A DNA stretch of 64,000 nt from Pyropia yezoensis (GCA_009829735.1 CM020618.1:31658894-31722893); one strand, 5' to 3'; numbered from the stretch's first letter, positions 19,628-30,829 are shown. Notes: generated by a model not told the origin, from the sequence alone. A program made the numbers and translations.

Positions 19628-22600
19628 GGCCGCACGGTCACCCCCCCATCCCCTCGTCTCCTCACCCGCGGTCCCGCAGACAGCAAAGCTGGCCCTACAG
19701 GCGTGGTCGTCGGCTTGTGGGTGCCACCCAAGGGGCAGCCCGCTCCCGTCGCGGGAGGTGGTCTTAGCCTCGTAGCTACGGGGACGGGCGGTGGGGAGGA
19801 CGCACCCGCTGGCGGCGGCCACTGCTGTCGGCCCGCCCGCCCGCCCGCCCGCCCGTCTGACAGCACACGCATGCCCGTTACACTCTCACGCCCGCCTTCC
19901 TACCCCAAAACCAGGGAGACTACCGCCCCCACAGCGGGTAAGGGGCGTGGGGTGGGGGGTGGCGAGGAAACAAGCAGGAGGGAGTTGTCGGGGGACTGGC
20001 GCACCCCGCCTCTGCACGGGTGCCGGTCAGCACTCCCCGGGGGGCGGGGGGCCCCCCGCTTGCGGCAGCAGGGGAAGCCGTGCTGGCGCCTCCCACCACT
20101 ACCGTCGTAACTTCTTCGCTGCGTCCGCGGGTTGGGGGAGGGGGGGGGGGAGGGGGCGATGCGGGAAGGGACGGCCGCCCCACCACCTCTCCACCACTGT
20201 GAAAGAGCGCTCCTCCATCCCGCGTTGGCAGCAAACTGAAAAGCAGCGTCTGGGGGTGACCACCCGACAGACCCCATTTTGGCAACGCCACGGCTGGCCT
20301 ACGCCGCGGTGGGGTACCCGGCGGGCAGAGGACTCAAGGGACGGAGGGGGGCGGGAGCTTCTGGGCCCCCCAGAAGGGTCTGGGGATGTCGAGGGGCCAC
20401 GGCGGCTCAAAAGGGCCGGCTAGCCCCGTCGGCGGCGACGGCATCTTCCTCCTACGAGCGCCGCTGCACGCGGAGGACCGCTGCAGCGGGTTCCACTGCC
20501 AATGAGGTGGCAAGCGGGGGGGGGGAAGGGGGGCACTCCCCCCCCCCCCCCGCCCCCCCCCCACTTCCACATCCACGGCGTTGTTATTGGCAGTGTCCCG
20601 CACCCGCCCGGTAATGGCGGTCGGTGTGAGCGCTGGATGGACCGCGGCAAAACCGCCCAGTAGGCCGTCCGACGCCACCGCAGGCGCGGCGGCGGTGGCG
20701 ACCGCCGTCACGCGGGCGGCAACCCAGGGTAGTGGGGGAGCACCCGAGCGAGCCACCTACACGTCCACGTCAACGCCGCCGTGGAGGGGCGGGGAGGGGG
20801 GGGCGGGAGGGAACGGGGCGGGGTGGTGATGGAGCACCGCCCAGGGTAGAGGCCTCTGGCGGAGGGGGCGAGGTGCCCCTGTTGGCAACGCCAGGCCGCC
20901 GCCGCCGCTCATGCCAATGGAGAAACATGTGCAGGCGGTGCGGCCAGGGGGATGGGGAAGGGGAAGAGGGGGTGGTGGGAGCGGATGGGGGATTGTCAGC
21001 CATAGACTGCCGCTGCCGCTGTCTATGACGGGCAGCGGCACCGCGGCCTGCGCCACCGCTGCCAGAGGCGCCCGGGCGCCGGCTTGGACAACCCTCTTTG
21101 GGAGTGGGGAACAGACCGACGGACGTGCGGCTGGCGGCGGCGGCGGCGGGGAGCAGGAGCTGGCGGTCGCCCCGCCACATTCGGTCGCGCAGGGAGTGAG
21201 GATCGCGGGCCGGGGGGGGGGGTCACAGTGGGGGGGAAGAGCGGCGGAGGGAGGGAGCCGGGGAGTGGTGCGGAAGATTTGGAGGGGGGTGTTGAACAGG
21301 GCGGGGGGGGTGTCGGAGGGTGGCTGCCAATCGGTGCCACTGCTGCCGATCGTTCTGTTGGGGAGGCTGACGTGCGCCGCTTCCGACCCAATCTTGAGGT
21401 TGCAGTTGTGCGTGCGGTGCGCGAGGAGGCGCTGGAGGGAGGGGGCGGCGCGAGCCGCTCCGCCTCGAGCACGTGAGCGTTGCTGACCGTGTCTTCCTTT
21501 GCCTACGGACATGGTGGTGCGTGAGCGCTTGTACTGTGTTTTTCACGTACCTCACTTCTGTTCTTGTCGTGGTCTTTTTTTTTCTCGTTTATTCTCTGTG
21601 CTTTTGTATGGTATGCAGGATAGGTTGCAAGTGAGCACGAAGTTGCCGCGCTACTGGTGGTGGTGGAGCGCGGCGTCGCACTGCCGGTGGGGGTGGGGAG
21701 CCGCACTGCCTGGTGGGGGCATCGAAGGCGGCGCTGCGCTGCCGGTGGCCGCAGCTTTTACGTAAGGATGTTGGTAGGCGCTGCGCCGCCGGCGGTCGAG
21801 GTGCAAACAGTAGTGCCGCGCTGCTGGCAGTCGATACCTACGTGGCGCGGGGAAGCGTTGGGGGGTGGCGCTACGTATGCTGCCGGAGTTTGAGCCGGAA
21901 ATAGTAACAGCTGACGATGCCCCACCGCGAAGATCGGTGGCGGGCCGCCGCTTCCGTCGGCGGCGCGGCGGGGCACGGTGCACGGAAAGTCGCCGACTGT
22001 AAAGGTGCTCTCTCTAATGGAATGGAATTGATCCGACACTGGATGCGGCCACTTATTAGGGGCGGCCATGCCACACCACGCCACTGCCCCGCCTCTGCTG
22101 CACGGCACACGGCGGGGGAGGCGCCAACGTGGCGGCCGCCACTCTCCGCCACGCCGCGCGCACCAGCGTGCGGCTGTCAGAGCCACGGTACGTAGGAGGC
22201 ACGTGCCGTTCAAGTCGAGTGGGCGTGCCAGCCTCTCCTTGCATCTCCGGGCGCGCCAACTCCCCGCTGGGGGCGCGCGCTCGTCTGGTTGGGGACTTGC
22301 TCCCCCTCTTCTTGGCGAAGGCGTCCACCGGCGCCGTCTACGTGGCGGCGGTGGCGCGGTAGGGGGGCAATCGCCGCCCCGAGCGGTGCTGCTCCTACTG
22401 CTGCCGCAGCCTTTTGCGGCGCGTGCCCGCTCTTCGCCTCCGTGGGCGGCCGGCATCGGACGACACGCTGGGGGCGGGGGGGGTGTTTCTCCCGCAGGCG
22501 CGTGCCTGCCTCCTCTCCGCCCCCCCCCCCCCCCCCCATTCCACACAGCCAACCACGGTTGGGCGGTCGTGGCGATGCCTCCGCGTGAGGGATGAGAGGG

Positions 22601-23455
22601 TGGCACCCACCAGGCCGCCCCGGTACCCGCCCGGAGGGCTCTTTTTTCTTGTATGTTTGCGCCACACTCCCTGCCAGCCCTGCCCGCCCTGCCAGCCACC
22701 TGCAGCGCGTGGTCGCGCCCAGAGGTGAGTGTCGGGCACGCTCAGGGCGCCCCGCACGACCCGTACTGTACATACATACGTTGCGTCTGTCACCGCTCGG
22801 CGCTTGCCAACCGGCGGGAGCGTCGGGCGGGTGGGCGGGTGGGCTGGTGGGCGGTGGGGCGCCACGACGCGTGGTGGTGGAAGTGGTAGACGATGGCGGC
22901 GTGGAGTGGTATGTGTGGTGTGGGCGGTGGGGGCGCGGGCAACGTCGCGACTGGCGACGGCGGCGGCGGTTAGCGCAGGCTGCTGCTGGTCTGCCTTTGG
23001 GGGGGGCAGCGCCGGGGGAGCTGTCAGCGGCTGTGCGCCCGTTGGCGCGCCGCCACACCCCCAGCGACGTTGACGGCGTTGGCGTGTGGGTGCAGGAGGG
23101 GAGTGAGGGTGGGCTGTCGCTTTTCGCTCGGAGTCGCTGCTCTCACTCTTCCCCCCCCCCGCCAGAGCCGTTTGGCCGTTCGCTGCCAGGGCGCGAGGTT
23201 GGGAGTGGGAGAGATGGGCGCGTGCACCCTCCGCCGCGGCGCTGCCGGCAGAGGCATGCCCCTCCCCTCCCATCGACCTCGGCATCGAGGAACCTGGGGG
23301 GGGCGTCTCACACCGTGCGAGGCCCCCTCACGGGGCGGTGCAACCCCCTCACCCCACCTTCCCGGGCCGCGGCAGCCGCGAGGGGTGGTGCAGCCCCTGG
23401 CACTGTTGACCGGCGGGGGAGGGGCCGCCGGTCACCGCAGTGCCTGGGGGCCGGT
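19628..23455. other. 3.8-kb gene-poor region
   Basis: No gene recognised on either strand. Contents noted: a (CCCG)n run at about 19829-19856, G/C tracts, and short imperfect repeats built on GGTGG...GCGCTGCCGG at about 21650-21860. A minus-strand frame at 20334-20756 begins with a possible signal or transit sequence but then becomes compositional; I cannot support it. Confidence 0.4.
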
Positions 23456-23460
23456 GGTCG

Positions 23461-23477
23461 GGTCTTTAAAAAAAGGC
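23461..23477 (+). promoter_or_regulatory. TATA-like box upstream of the carbohydrate-binding-like gene
   Basis: TCTTTAAAAAAAGGCACC stands out in very GC-rich DNA about 190 bp before the ATG at 23662 and is followed by a pyrimidine-rich leader. It is a plausible core promoter by position and composition only. Confidence 0.35.
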
Positions 23478-23661
23478 ACCGCGCATCACCGCCACGACCC
23501 GTCCTCCATCACCCACCTCGCCCTCCTCCTGTGCAGCATCGACGGTGAGTCCGTCGTCCGCCCCCCCCACACCCCTCCCTCCCCCCTCGACGTCCGTCGG
23601 TGGCTTCCACCCACCCTTCACCCCCTCCCACTTCTCCCAGTCACCACCTAGAGACGCGACC

Positions 23662-25565
23662 ATGGCTCGCGCACGAGGCCTGGTGAGCATGGCGGCGACG
23701 GCGGCGGTGGTGGCGGTGGCTGCCGCCGCGGCGATTGCCGCCACCGCCACGACGGCGGCAGCGGCGTCGTGCGCGCCCCGCACCGTTGACGGGTCAGTGG
23801 TGGTTGAGGCCGAGGCGGGCGGCGGCTCTGGCGGCGGATGGGAGCCGGTGACTGCCAGCGGCGCTCGGGGGATTATGTGGAAGTCGTGGAAGGCGGCGCG
23901 CTCCGTCGACGGGCCGGGCCAGGGCGTACGGTCGTACACTGTGGAGGTGATGGAGGGGGGGTACTACCGCCTGCTGCTGCGTGCGAGTGGCGCGTCGGTG
24001 CGGGACCACAATGAGTACGTTTGGTGGGAAGCTGCTCTCCTGTCGCGTGGAGTGGAAGTTGCTCTAGGGGGGGGTGCGATGGGGGAGGCTCTCTGCTGTT
24101 CGTGGCAGACGTGGCGGCCAGCTGAGTTGGCGGTGGCGGGGAGAGCAACCAAGCGGCAGAGCTCTGATTCGCCGGTTGCCCGTCGTGATGATGGCCGGGA
24201 TGAGGCACTGACGTTGCTCTTTCTGGCTTGCATGGGCTTGTTTTTCTCCCTACGATGATGTTCTGCTGCGTGGCTGTCTCCGTCCCTCCCCCCCTGCCCA
24301 GTTTTTTCTTCCGTCTCGGTGACGGTGCGCGGCGGGTGTACCCGAATGGCCACAGCGTTGACATGCCCGGCGGGTGGGTGAAGGTGTATCAAAACCATGG
24401 TAAGGGCGAGTGGGCGTTTGGCGCCGTCCAGGATGGCGGCGCGCCCGTCACTCGCTGGCTGAGGCCGGGCTTCTACACCTTTGCGCTCTCTGGCCGCTCC
24501 TCCCGTGCGGCGATTGACAAGATGATCCTCTACAAGTGCGCCCTCCGCGACTCGTCATGCACGGACCGTTCGCAGGCCTACTGGGCCGCGGTCAAGGCGT
24601 CGTGGCAGCCGTCCAAGTGCGAGGGCCGGGGGGGTGGCGGTGGTGCACCGGCGCGGCCGCCACCGCCGCCACCGGCACCCACGGCGAAGCCGGCGCCGGC
24701 TCCCAAGCGGCCGCCTCCACCCACAAAGCAGCCCGCTCCGGCACCCGCGCCACCGCCGTCTAACAACGGCGGTGGCCACTGCGGTGTCTACTCGTCGGCG
24801 GGAGGGGTGGTGCGGATGCCCACCGCCGCGGCGGGCGGCGGCGGCGGGTGGGAGAAGCAGATGCGCGGTGGCCGGTGGGCGCTCGTTTTCAAGCCCCGCA
24901 AGACGTCCCACAGCGTCGATAGTCCGGGGCAGGGCATCAAGTACTTCCGCTTCCGCGCCGCTCAGGCGGGGGTTTACCGCCTGGCCCTGCGGATGAGCGC
25001 GCCGCACTCGACCGAGCATAACGAGTACGTTTGGGGGGGGTGGCGAGGGGAGTGCGGGGCCAGTTATGGGGGGGGGGGGGCGGAGCGCGGGGGTCACGTC
25101 GTCCGTGGTGCCTGTGCCTCGGTGGTGCTTGGACCACGCTGGTTGTCTGCTGGGACCCTGACACTAACAGTCTGGCGGGACTTTCGCGTTGCTCATGTTT
25201 CTCACTTTTTGTGGGCTGCTTTTTTGGGGGCGCGCAGTGTGTGGGTCAAGCTCGGCTACGGTGCGCGGATGATGCAGGGCAACAAGGTGGTGGGCCTGTC
25301 TGGGGGCTTTGTCAAGGTCTATCAGAACCGGGGCGGCAACCAGTGGGTTGTTGGGGGCGTGACAAAGGACTTTGACGGCCACGTCCTGCTGACGCGGCGT
25401 CTGAACCAGGGCGAGGTGTTCACCGTAACCCTGTCGGGGCGCTCGTCGAAGCTGGCGGTCGCTGACGTCTTGTTGTGGACGTGCAACTCGACGTGGGGGC
25501 AGTGCGGCAACGGGTCGGCCGGCTTCCGGCGGGTGTCGAGCATGGGCGTGTCTGGCTGTGCCTGA
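23662..25565 (+). CDS. secreted protein with two carbohydrate-binding-like domains (3 exons)
   Basis: Exons 23662-24023, 24302-25039 and 25238-25565 give 475 residues. A signal peptide covers about residues 1-36. Two homologous beta-sandwich-like domains follow (about 45-205 and 283-470), separated by a Pro-rich linker (about 230-280). Shared features are KSWK/KPRK, (S/H)SVDSPGQG(V/I), G-x-YRL, HNEYV, KVYQN, W-x-x-G, and a C-terminal SGRSS-x-x-x-x-D-x-x-L. That order resembles CBM6/CBM35-type modules, which bind polysaccharides; naming the exact family needs a profile search. Both domains are split by an intron at the same point, after HNEYV. Intron 1 is GT-AG, 278 bp. Intron 2 (25040-25237, 198 bp) is a multiple of three without stops, so it could be retained. 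The donor is blurred by a G run. The location is probably extracellular or wall-bound. Confidence 0.78.
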
Positions 25566-25957
25566 TCGCGTCGTCGCCGCCTTGGTGGTAGTGGGGAGGT
25601 GGGAGAAGGGAGCTGAGGCGAAGGGGAAGAGGACGAATGTGGGGAGGGCGAGGGGGGGCATCGCGGACTAGGGCGGTACACGGGTGGTGCTCATTGACTG
25701 ACCGGAGGGAGCGCCTCGGGGGGTGTTCCAGTGCACCTGGCGCGTTGACAAGCGCGTGACCGACATAAAGCTTGTAGCAATCATTCTCTACCGGTTGAGA
25801 CGGACGCGAAGTGGGTTACCACCACCACAGTGCGCACGAGGGGTGACCCGCCAACACCTCATCAGTGCACCCTCTACGAGCCCCCGACATCCTACACCGA
25901 CACCGACCGGCACCGAGTCCGCTGTCGCGCACATTCCCATCGGGCTGACCTTCTCCC
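25566..25957. other. convergent intergenic region
   Basis: About 390 bp between two converging genes. No feature identified. Confidence 0.35.
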
Positions 25958-27446
25958 TCATCCCGCAGGCGTCCGCCGCCATTCTGCCCACCTTTCCAAC
26001 CTCTCCCCACCACCTGCGCCCTCCGTCGCTCCCGCACGCCGGCTCAGCCCTTGTATCTCGTAGGCCCCCACTCCCCCGTCGGCAGTCGCCCGCAGCGCAT
26101 CCACCGTCTCGCGCAGCAGCCGCTTCTTCTCCAACCAGAACGCCACAGCGGTGCGGCGGCGGCCGGTCAGCCCGCCGCCTGCAGCGCCACTTCGTCGTCG
26201 GCGGCAGCTGTGGCGGAGCCGGCCAGCTCCAGCACAGGGCGGCCAGGTCGGCGGCACCCATGGTGGCGACCACATCGGGCGCAAAGCCGGTGCAGCGGCG
26301 GACCTTGCGGGCGGGCGCGGCGCCCGCCGATGGGCCGCTGCGGGCGGCCACCGGCGTCGCGCCGCCGCGGCCGCCGCCGCCGCTGCCAAAAACCCTGTCG
26401 GCGGCCTCTTTACCCCTCGCCTATCCAGCTCCGTTCCCCCCCCTCACGCCCGCCACCACCGCCCCAACCGCCAGCGCAAACGAGCAGTCATCCCTCTCAT
26501 TGGCGGGCTCGACGAACCCGAGGTACTGCAGCAGCGCGTCGTTGCCCTGCCGCCCATAGCTGATGCATACCTCCCCCCCGTGCCGCCACGTCCTCCCGTG
26601 TCACTACCGCATAGCGGTCCCGACAGTACTCGACACTCACGTCTGCGCGGCCAACCACCCGCCCCGAGTGGTTGGCCATGACGTGCGCGACAGCGTCACC
26701 CCCTGAACGGCCCAGAGGATGCGGGGGAAGAGGCGTACCCGAGCAGCGACAGTGACGACGACAACGCCCCACTCGCTGCCGCGTCGGGGATGGCAAGCCC
26801 CGCGCCGGGGGCAGTCACGCCCAGGGTGGCGATAAAGCGGGCAGGCCGAGGCGGCTGCGAAAGGACGCCTTCTCTTTGGCGCCCGAAAGAGCGCCTGATC
26901 GCACCGCCGCGACGGCCCACAGCCAGCCGTCGTACAGGAGGTAGTCGGCCAGCACCGCGTCGCTGGCAGTGAGCGAGTCGTACAGGCGGCGGAGGGTGGC
27001 GCGCTGAGTGGCACCCGCGTAACCAGCTGGGGGCACTCGGCCGCCGCCAGCTCGTCGTCGGTTCAAAAGAGCGGCACGTCCACCTCCCCAATCGCGTCGA
27101 GCCACGAACGCCGCCCGTCGCATGCAGCGGAGCCGGCGGCCGCGTCGTCGCCGACCCCCCCACCCGACGGCATGTACCGCGCGGCGGCAACGAGGAGTGC
27201 GAGGCGCCCCCACGCCGGGACCCCCCCAGACGGCCGTCATCACAACACACTTCGGCACGCGGTGCGGCGAACATTGCCGGTGGTGATCTCAAACACCGCC
27301 ACCCGCGGGACGGTCACGACGGTGGCGCCGGCAGCGAGGGGTGCGGTCGCCGCCACACGGCTGAGGCCTGACGGAAAAGTGGGGAGGGTGGCGGCGGGAG
27401 CCACCACCCCCACGGCGGCTGCCCAGGCGTTGACGGCGACGGTCGA
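25958..27446 (-). pseudogene. SET-domain lysine methyltransferase-like gene, frame-broken
   Basis: Read on the minus strand, pieces in different frames line up as one SET protein of the Rubisco-LSMT/SETD type. These transfer methyl groups from S-adenosylmethionine to lysines of non-histone proteins. About 27446-27270: AAGATVVTVPRVAVFEITTG (N-terminal part of SET). About 26.97-26.82 kb: LYDSLTASDAVLADYLLYDG and WLWAVAAVRSGAL. About 26.69-26.45 kb: DAVAHVMANHSG (the NH motif), then GEVCISYGRQGNDALLQYLG and FVEPANERDD, which is the diagnostic catalytic region. About 26.16-26.06 kb: AVAFWLEKKRLLRETVDALR, typical of the C-terminal substrate-binding domain. At least three frame changes fall in G/C runs, including a G7 run just before GEVCISYG where six would keep the frame. 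It is either a decayed gene or an intact gene damaged by assembly indels; introns may explain some breaks. Confidence 0.62.
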
Positions 27447-27837
27447 CTCGTGGGGTTGCAGGGGGTTTGGGGGGGGGGAGGGGCGGCGGCGGTGGCCACC
27501 GCAGAAAATAGAGGGGGAGGCAGGGGCGGCGGAGGAGGGGGATGAGGTGGAGGAGGTTGACGACGGGGAAGCAGAGGTTGCCCCAGAGGATGGGGTGACG
27601 AGGGGGGGGGGGGGTGGCGGCCCCATGCCGGGCACGACCGCCGACGACGCAGGCCGCCGCCGGTGGGGAAGAAGCAAGCCGGGGCGGCGCCCAACGCCAG
27701 CGCGCTGGGAGAATCCCCCGCCCGCCCCTCCCCTCTCGCCGCGGGCCACCTGTACGACGCCCGGCGGCGGACTAAACGCCATGCCGCCAGTGCAGTCGAC
27801 GCCACTACCTCCGACGGCGGCAGTGGAGGCAGCGGCA

Positions 27838-27965
27838 GCAGTGGCGGCAGCGGCGGCCCGCAGTGGCGGCGGCAGCGGTAGTGGCCGCAACAGCGGTGGT
27901 GGCCGCAACAGCGGTGGTGGCCACAACAGCGGTGGTGGCCACAACAGCGGTGGTGACAGCAGTGA
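27838..27965 (+). repeat. GGTGGCCRCAACAGC minisatellite
   Basis: Tandem 18-bp units (CAACAGCGGTGGTGGCC-type) are repeated about five times after a region of degenerate GGCAGC units. On either strand it yields only simple-repeat peptides. Confidence 0.7.
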
Positions 27966-28192
27966 CAGTGGCGGGGGCAGCGACATTGGCGGGCCCATCC
28001 AGCGTCGGCGGCGAGGGCGGCCGCGGTGGGGTCGCGACGCGGCGAAGGAGACGTGGCGTGATACATACTTGGAGGTCGCAACCTGCCCAAGTCAAGAGGT
28101 CACCCGCTTCCCAGGGGGGGGGCTACCCCCACAGGAACCGCGTATCGTGGCCGCGGCGGCCGCGATCCCGATGCCGAGGTGAGCGTGGGGTA

Positions 28193-28311
28193 TAGTGCGT
28201 CCCGTAAAGAGTGGTCGTGCACGTGTCGTGATCATGTCAAATATCGGCCACTGGACCAATCAAACCCACACTACACGACCTGTGCACGTCCACTTTTTAC
28301 GGGACGCACAA
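28193..28311 (+). mobile_element. 119-bp TA-flanked MITE, copy 3
   Basis: Same ends and length as copies 1 and 2, with TA at 28191-28192 and 28312-28313. The left inverted repeat has two changes (AAAGAGTGGTC), so it is slightly older or diverged. It abuts the hexamer tract of the segmental duplication at 28321. Confidence 0.88.
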
Positions 28312-28318
28312 TAAAAGG

Positions 28319-28320
<2 letters not shown>

Positions 28321-28351
<31 letters not shown>

Positions 28352-28582
28352 TGGCGGTGGCGGTGGCGGTGGCGGTGGCGGTGGCGGTGGCAGCGGGAGC
28401 GGCAGTAGTAGATAGCCGCGGAGCGGCGGCGGCGACGGCGACGGCGACGTCACAGCTCCCCTCTGGTTGGCTCCGTTAGACCTCTCCAGCGGCAGCAGCA
28501 GCGGCAGCAGCAGCAGCAGTGGGCGGTGCCACCACCGTCGCCCAGCGCCGTCGCGGGGACGGACGTGTCGTCGGGAGTCGAC
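28321..28582 (-). repeat. segmental duplication, copy 2 (inverse of 12402-12665)
   Basis: Begins with a (GGTGGC)n hexamer tract (28321-28390), continues with the inverse of the 12.4 kb sequence, and ends at GTCGAC (28577-28582). No channel-gene exon accompanies it, so only the intron-like segment was copied, or the rest was lost. Confidence 0.85.
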
Positions 28583-29440
28583 GGCGGCGGCATTGCGTGT
28601 GCGGGTGGGGCGGCGGCGGGGGGGGGGGGGGAAGGGGGCAGACAGCGGGCGTGTGCGTCGGCGATAGCGGCGCGGGATGCCTGGATAACCTCTGGCCATC
28701 GGGGGAGGCGGGGGGGGGGGGGTGCCAGATGGAGCGGAGGAGGGGGTGAAGTCGATGATGCCGGGGGGGGAATGCCCCGCAACCACACGCGAGGAGCGAC
28801 TGTCCGGCAGAGGCGCGCCGCGGCGTGGAGGAGGGGGGATGGGCGCATGGGCGGCGCACCGCCGACGTCTGCCGTGGGAGGCGCGTGGCGGCAACGGCGT
28901 GGTGTGGCGGCGGCGGCGGCGGTGGCTGGGCCCCGGGCGCCGCGTGACTCTGTCTGCGCCGCCGCGGGTGTGTGCTCGCGAGACGCCCACTTGCGCGGCC
29001 GCGCGCGTGCCGGATGGGACACTCTGTGGGGCGTGCGCTGACGCGCGGCGGTTGCGACCGCCCCCGCCTCTCGCGAGGCGGATCCGCGGGCGGCGCGGCG
29101 AGGCGCGGTGCGGCGCCAAGCCACGGCCGGGGCGTCTCGGGACAAGTTGCTGGGGCGGTTGAAAGCCGGAGGGGGCGGGGTGCACAGTGCCACGAGCGTG
29201 GGGAGTAGGGGGTAGAGAGGGACGCGGGGCGTGGAAAGCAGGGACCAGCACGCCGCGCCCACCACCGTCCACCACCCCCCGAAAAAGGGGTTGGCCGGGC
29301 GGCGCGCGCGTCGCAACAGGATAGTTAATCTAGTCACCCACCCCCCCACCCCCCTCCCGCACGACCCGCCCAGCCGGTGCAGGGCGTTCCTCCCCGTGGT
29401 ACCTCCTGCTCCCACTGGCCAGTCTCGAGCGGCCACTCCC
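28583..29440. other. gene-free region upstream of the third glycine-rich locus
   Basis: A long minus-strand frame crosses this stretch, but its peptide is compositional and has no motif. Nothing else is supported. Confidence 0.4.
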
Positions 29441-29459
29441 CCACGCCCCCCCTCTGCTG

Positions 29460-29525
29460 GTTCCCCTCCACGCCGCCTCAAAATACGGGCGGTCGCGGGC
29501 GCCATGCCCTCCTGGCCGCCCAACC
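29460..29525 (-). other. conserved 3' block of glycine-rich protein gene 3
   Basis: Homologous to 955-1025 and 5783-5850, lying 125-190 bp past the stop of the 29651-30208 gene. Confidence 0.6.
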
Positions 29526-29650
29526 ATCCTTCCCACCCCGCCACCGCCGCCACGGCACCGCGGTCGTCGTCGTCGTCGTCGTCGTTGTCGCCGCCGCCAC
29601 CGCTGCCGCCGCCACTGCCACCGCCGTGAGCCCGTCCGTGCCCCCCCACT

Positions 29651-30208
29651 CTAGGCAGAGATGATAAAGCCACCCGCCCCGCCGCCACCGCCGCCCGCGC
29701 CGTTGCCACCGTTGCCAACGCCCAGGACAAAGCCGCCGGCGCCGCCGGCGCCGCCACCACCCCCCGCCCCAGCCGTGAAGGTGGTGGTGGGGGCGGGGGC
29801 GGGGCTGGCGCCCGCCGGCGCGGCTGGCGTCACCGACACGATGCTGCCGCCGGCGCCGCCGGCGCCGCCCGCCGCGCCGTTGCCCGCGTTGCCGACGCCA
29901 ATCACAAAGCCACCGCCGCCGCCGCCGCCGCCGTTGCCCCCCGCGCCGGCGGTTAAGGTGGTCGTCGGTGTCGCGGGCGTCGCGGGCGTCGTGGGCGTCA
30001 CCGTGATGCCGGGGATGGTAAAGGTGCCAAAGCCCGGGATGGTGATGACGACCTGTTTGGCAGACGGCGCCGCCAGGGTGCCCGCGTCGGCGACCAGGCC
30101 CTGCCGGGCGGCAGCGGCGGTCAGGGGCGTGGCGGTGGTCGTGGACGCGACCACCACCAGCACCGCGACGGCGACCGCCGCCACCGACACCATCGAGCGG
30201 ATGGCCAT
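29651..30208 (-). CDS. secreted glycine-rich protein, family member 3 (double repeat)
   Basis: The longest paralogue, 185 residues from the conserved MAIRSM start at 30208. A signal peptide covers about residues 1-28. The conserved DAGTLAAPSAKQVVITIPG is at about residues 41-59. Two successive linker plus Gly-repeat units follow: a Thr/Pro linker with GGFVIGVGNAGNGAAGG, then a Pro/Ala linker with GGFVLGVGNGGNGAGGG. The protein ends GGFIISA. The internal duplication explains the extra length over members 1 and 2 (126 and 138 residues). No catalytic or metal-binding motif is present; a structural extracellular role is inferred from composition. The long upstream extension of the frame is not supported because it runs through the shared non-coding upstream element. 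Confidence 0.77.
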   Translation of the reverse strand: MAIRSMVSVAAVAVAVLVVVASTTTATPLTAAAARQGLVADAGTLAAPSAKQVVITIPGFGTFTIPGITVTPTTPATPATPTTTLTAGAGGNGGGGGGGGFVIGVGNAGNGAAGGAGGAGGSIVSVTPAAPAGASPAPAPTTTFTAGAGGGGGAGGAGGFVLGVGNGGNGAGGGGGGAGGFIISA

Positions 30209-30340
30209 GATGAAGAGAGGGAGGCGGGGGGGGGGTGAGGCGCGTGGAGGGTGAGCGGGTCGCTTGGTTGTGGGTACGTGTGGCGTGTGGGTGCGTGCGG
30301 GATGATGAGCAGAGATGGCCCAACTCGCCGCTCCCCGGCG

Positions 30341-30354
30341 GGCGCTCTTGTAGT
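30341..30354 (-). promoter_or_regulatory. shared upstream element of glycine-rich gene 3
   Basis: Minus-strand GACTACAAGAGCGCCCGCCG, 133 bp upstream of the ATG at 30208. It matches the sites of the two paralogues. Confidence 0.55.
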
Positions 30355-30829
30355 CTGTCGCCCGCAGCATCGGCGGCCGGCGGGGCGCCGCCGCCGACGC
30401 CGACGACCCCCGCCGCCGCTTCACCGCCCCGTCGCCGCCGCCGCCGCCGCCGCGGGGGGTCACGCCGCGCCGCGGCCAAGCAGACGCCCGCCCGTGCCAC
30501 CGTGACAAGGTCCCCCACCGGGCACAGCCGCCGTCCCCTCCCCCCCTGCACCTCGCTGACTTCCCTCCGCGCATCCCCCCCGCCCCCCCCCCTCCCCTCC
30601 ATTCACCTCCCCAGTCCAACACGCGAGCCGCCGTGGCGGGGCGGGGTGGGCGTGCGCCCCCCACCACCCCCGCCAAGGGCCCGTTGCCCCACCACCGCGT
30701 CGCCGTGGCGTTTCGAGGAGCAGGGTGCTGTAACCACCCCCCCCCCACCCCCCCCTCATCCCCGCGAAATCGGGAGGCCGGCGCATGGGCCGGGGGGGAC
30801 GGGGGGCTGGCGCGTCGCCAGGCGTTGGC

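Noticed and set aside
27172-28182. 336-codon plus-strand frame with Ser/Gly repeats
   Set aside because: It overlaps the SET-domain gene on the other strand and ends in a simple repeat.
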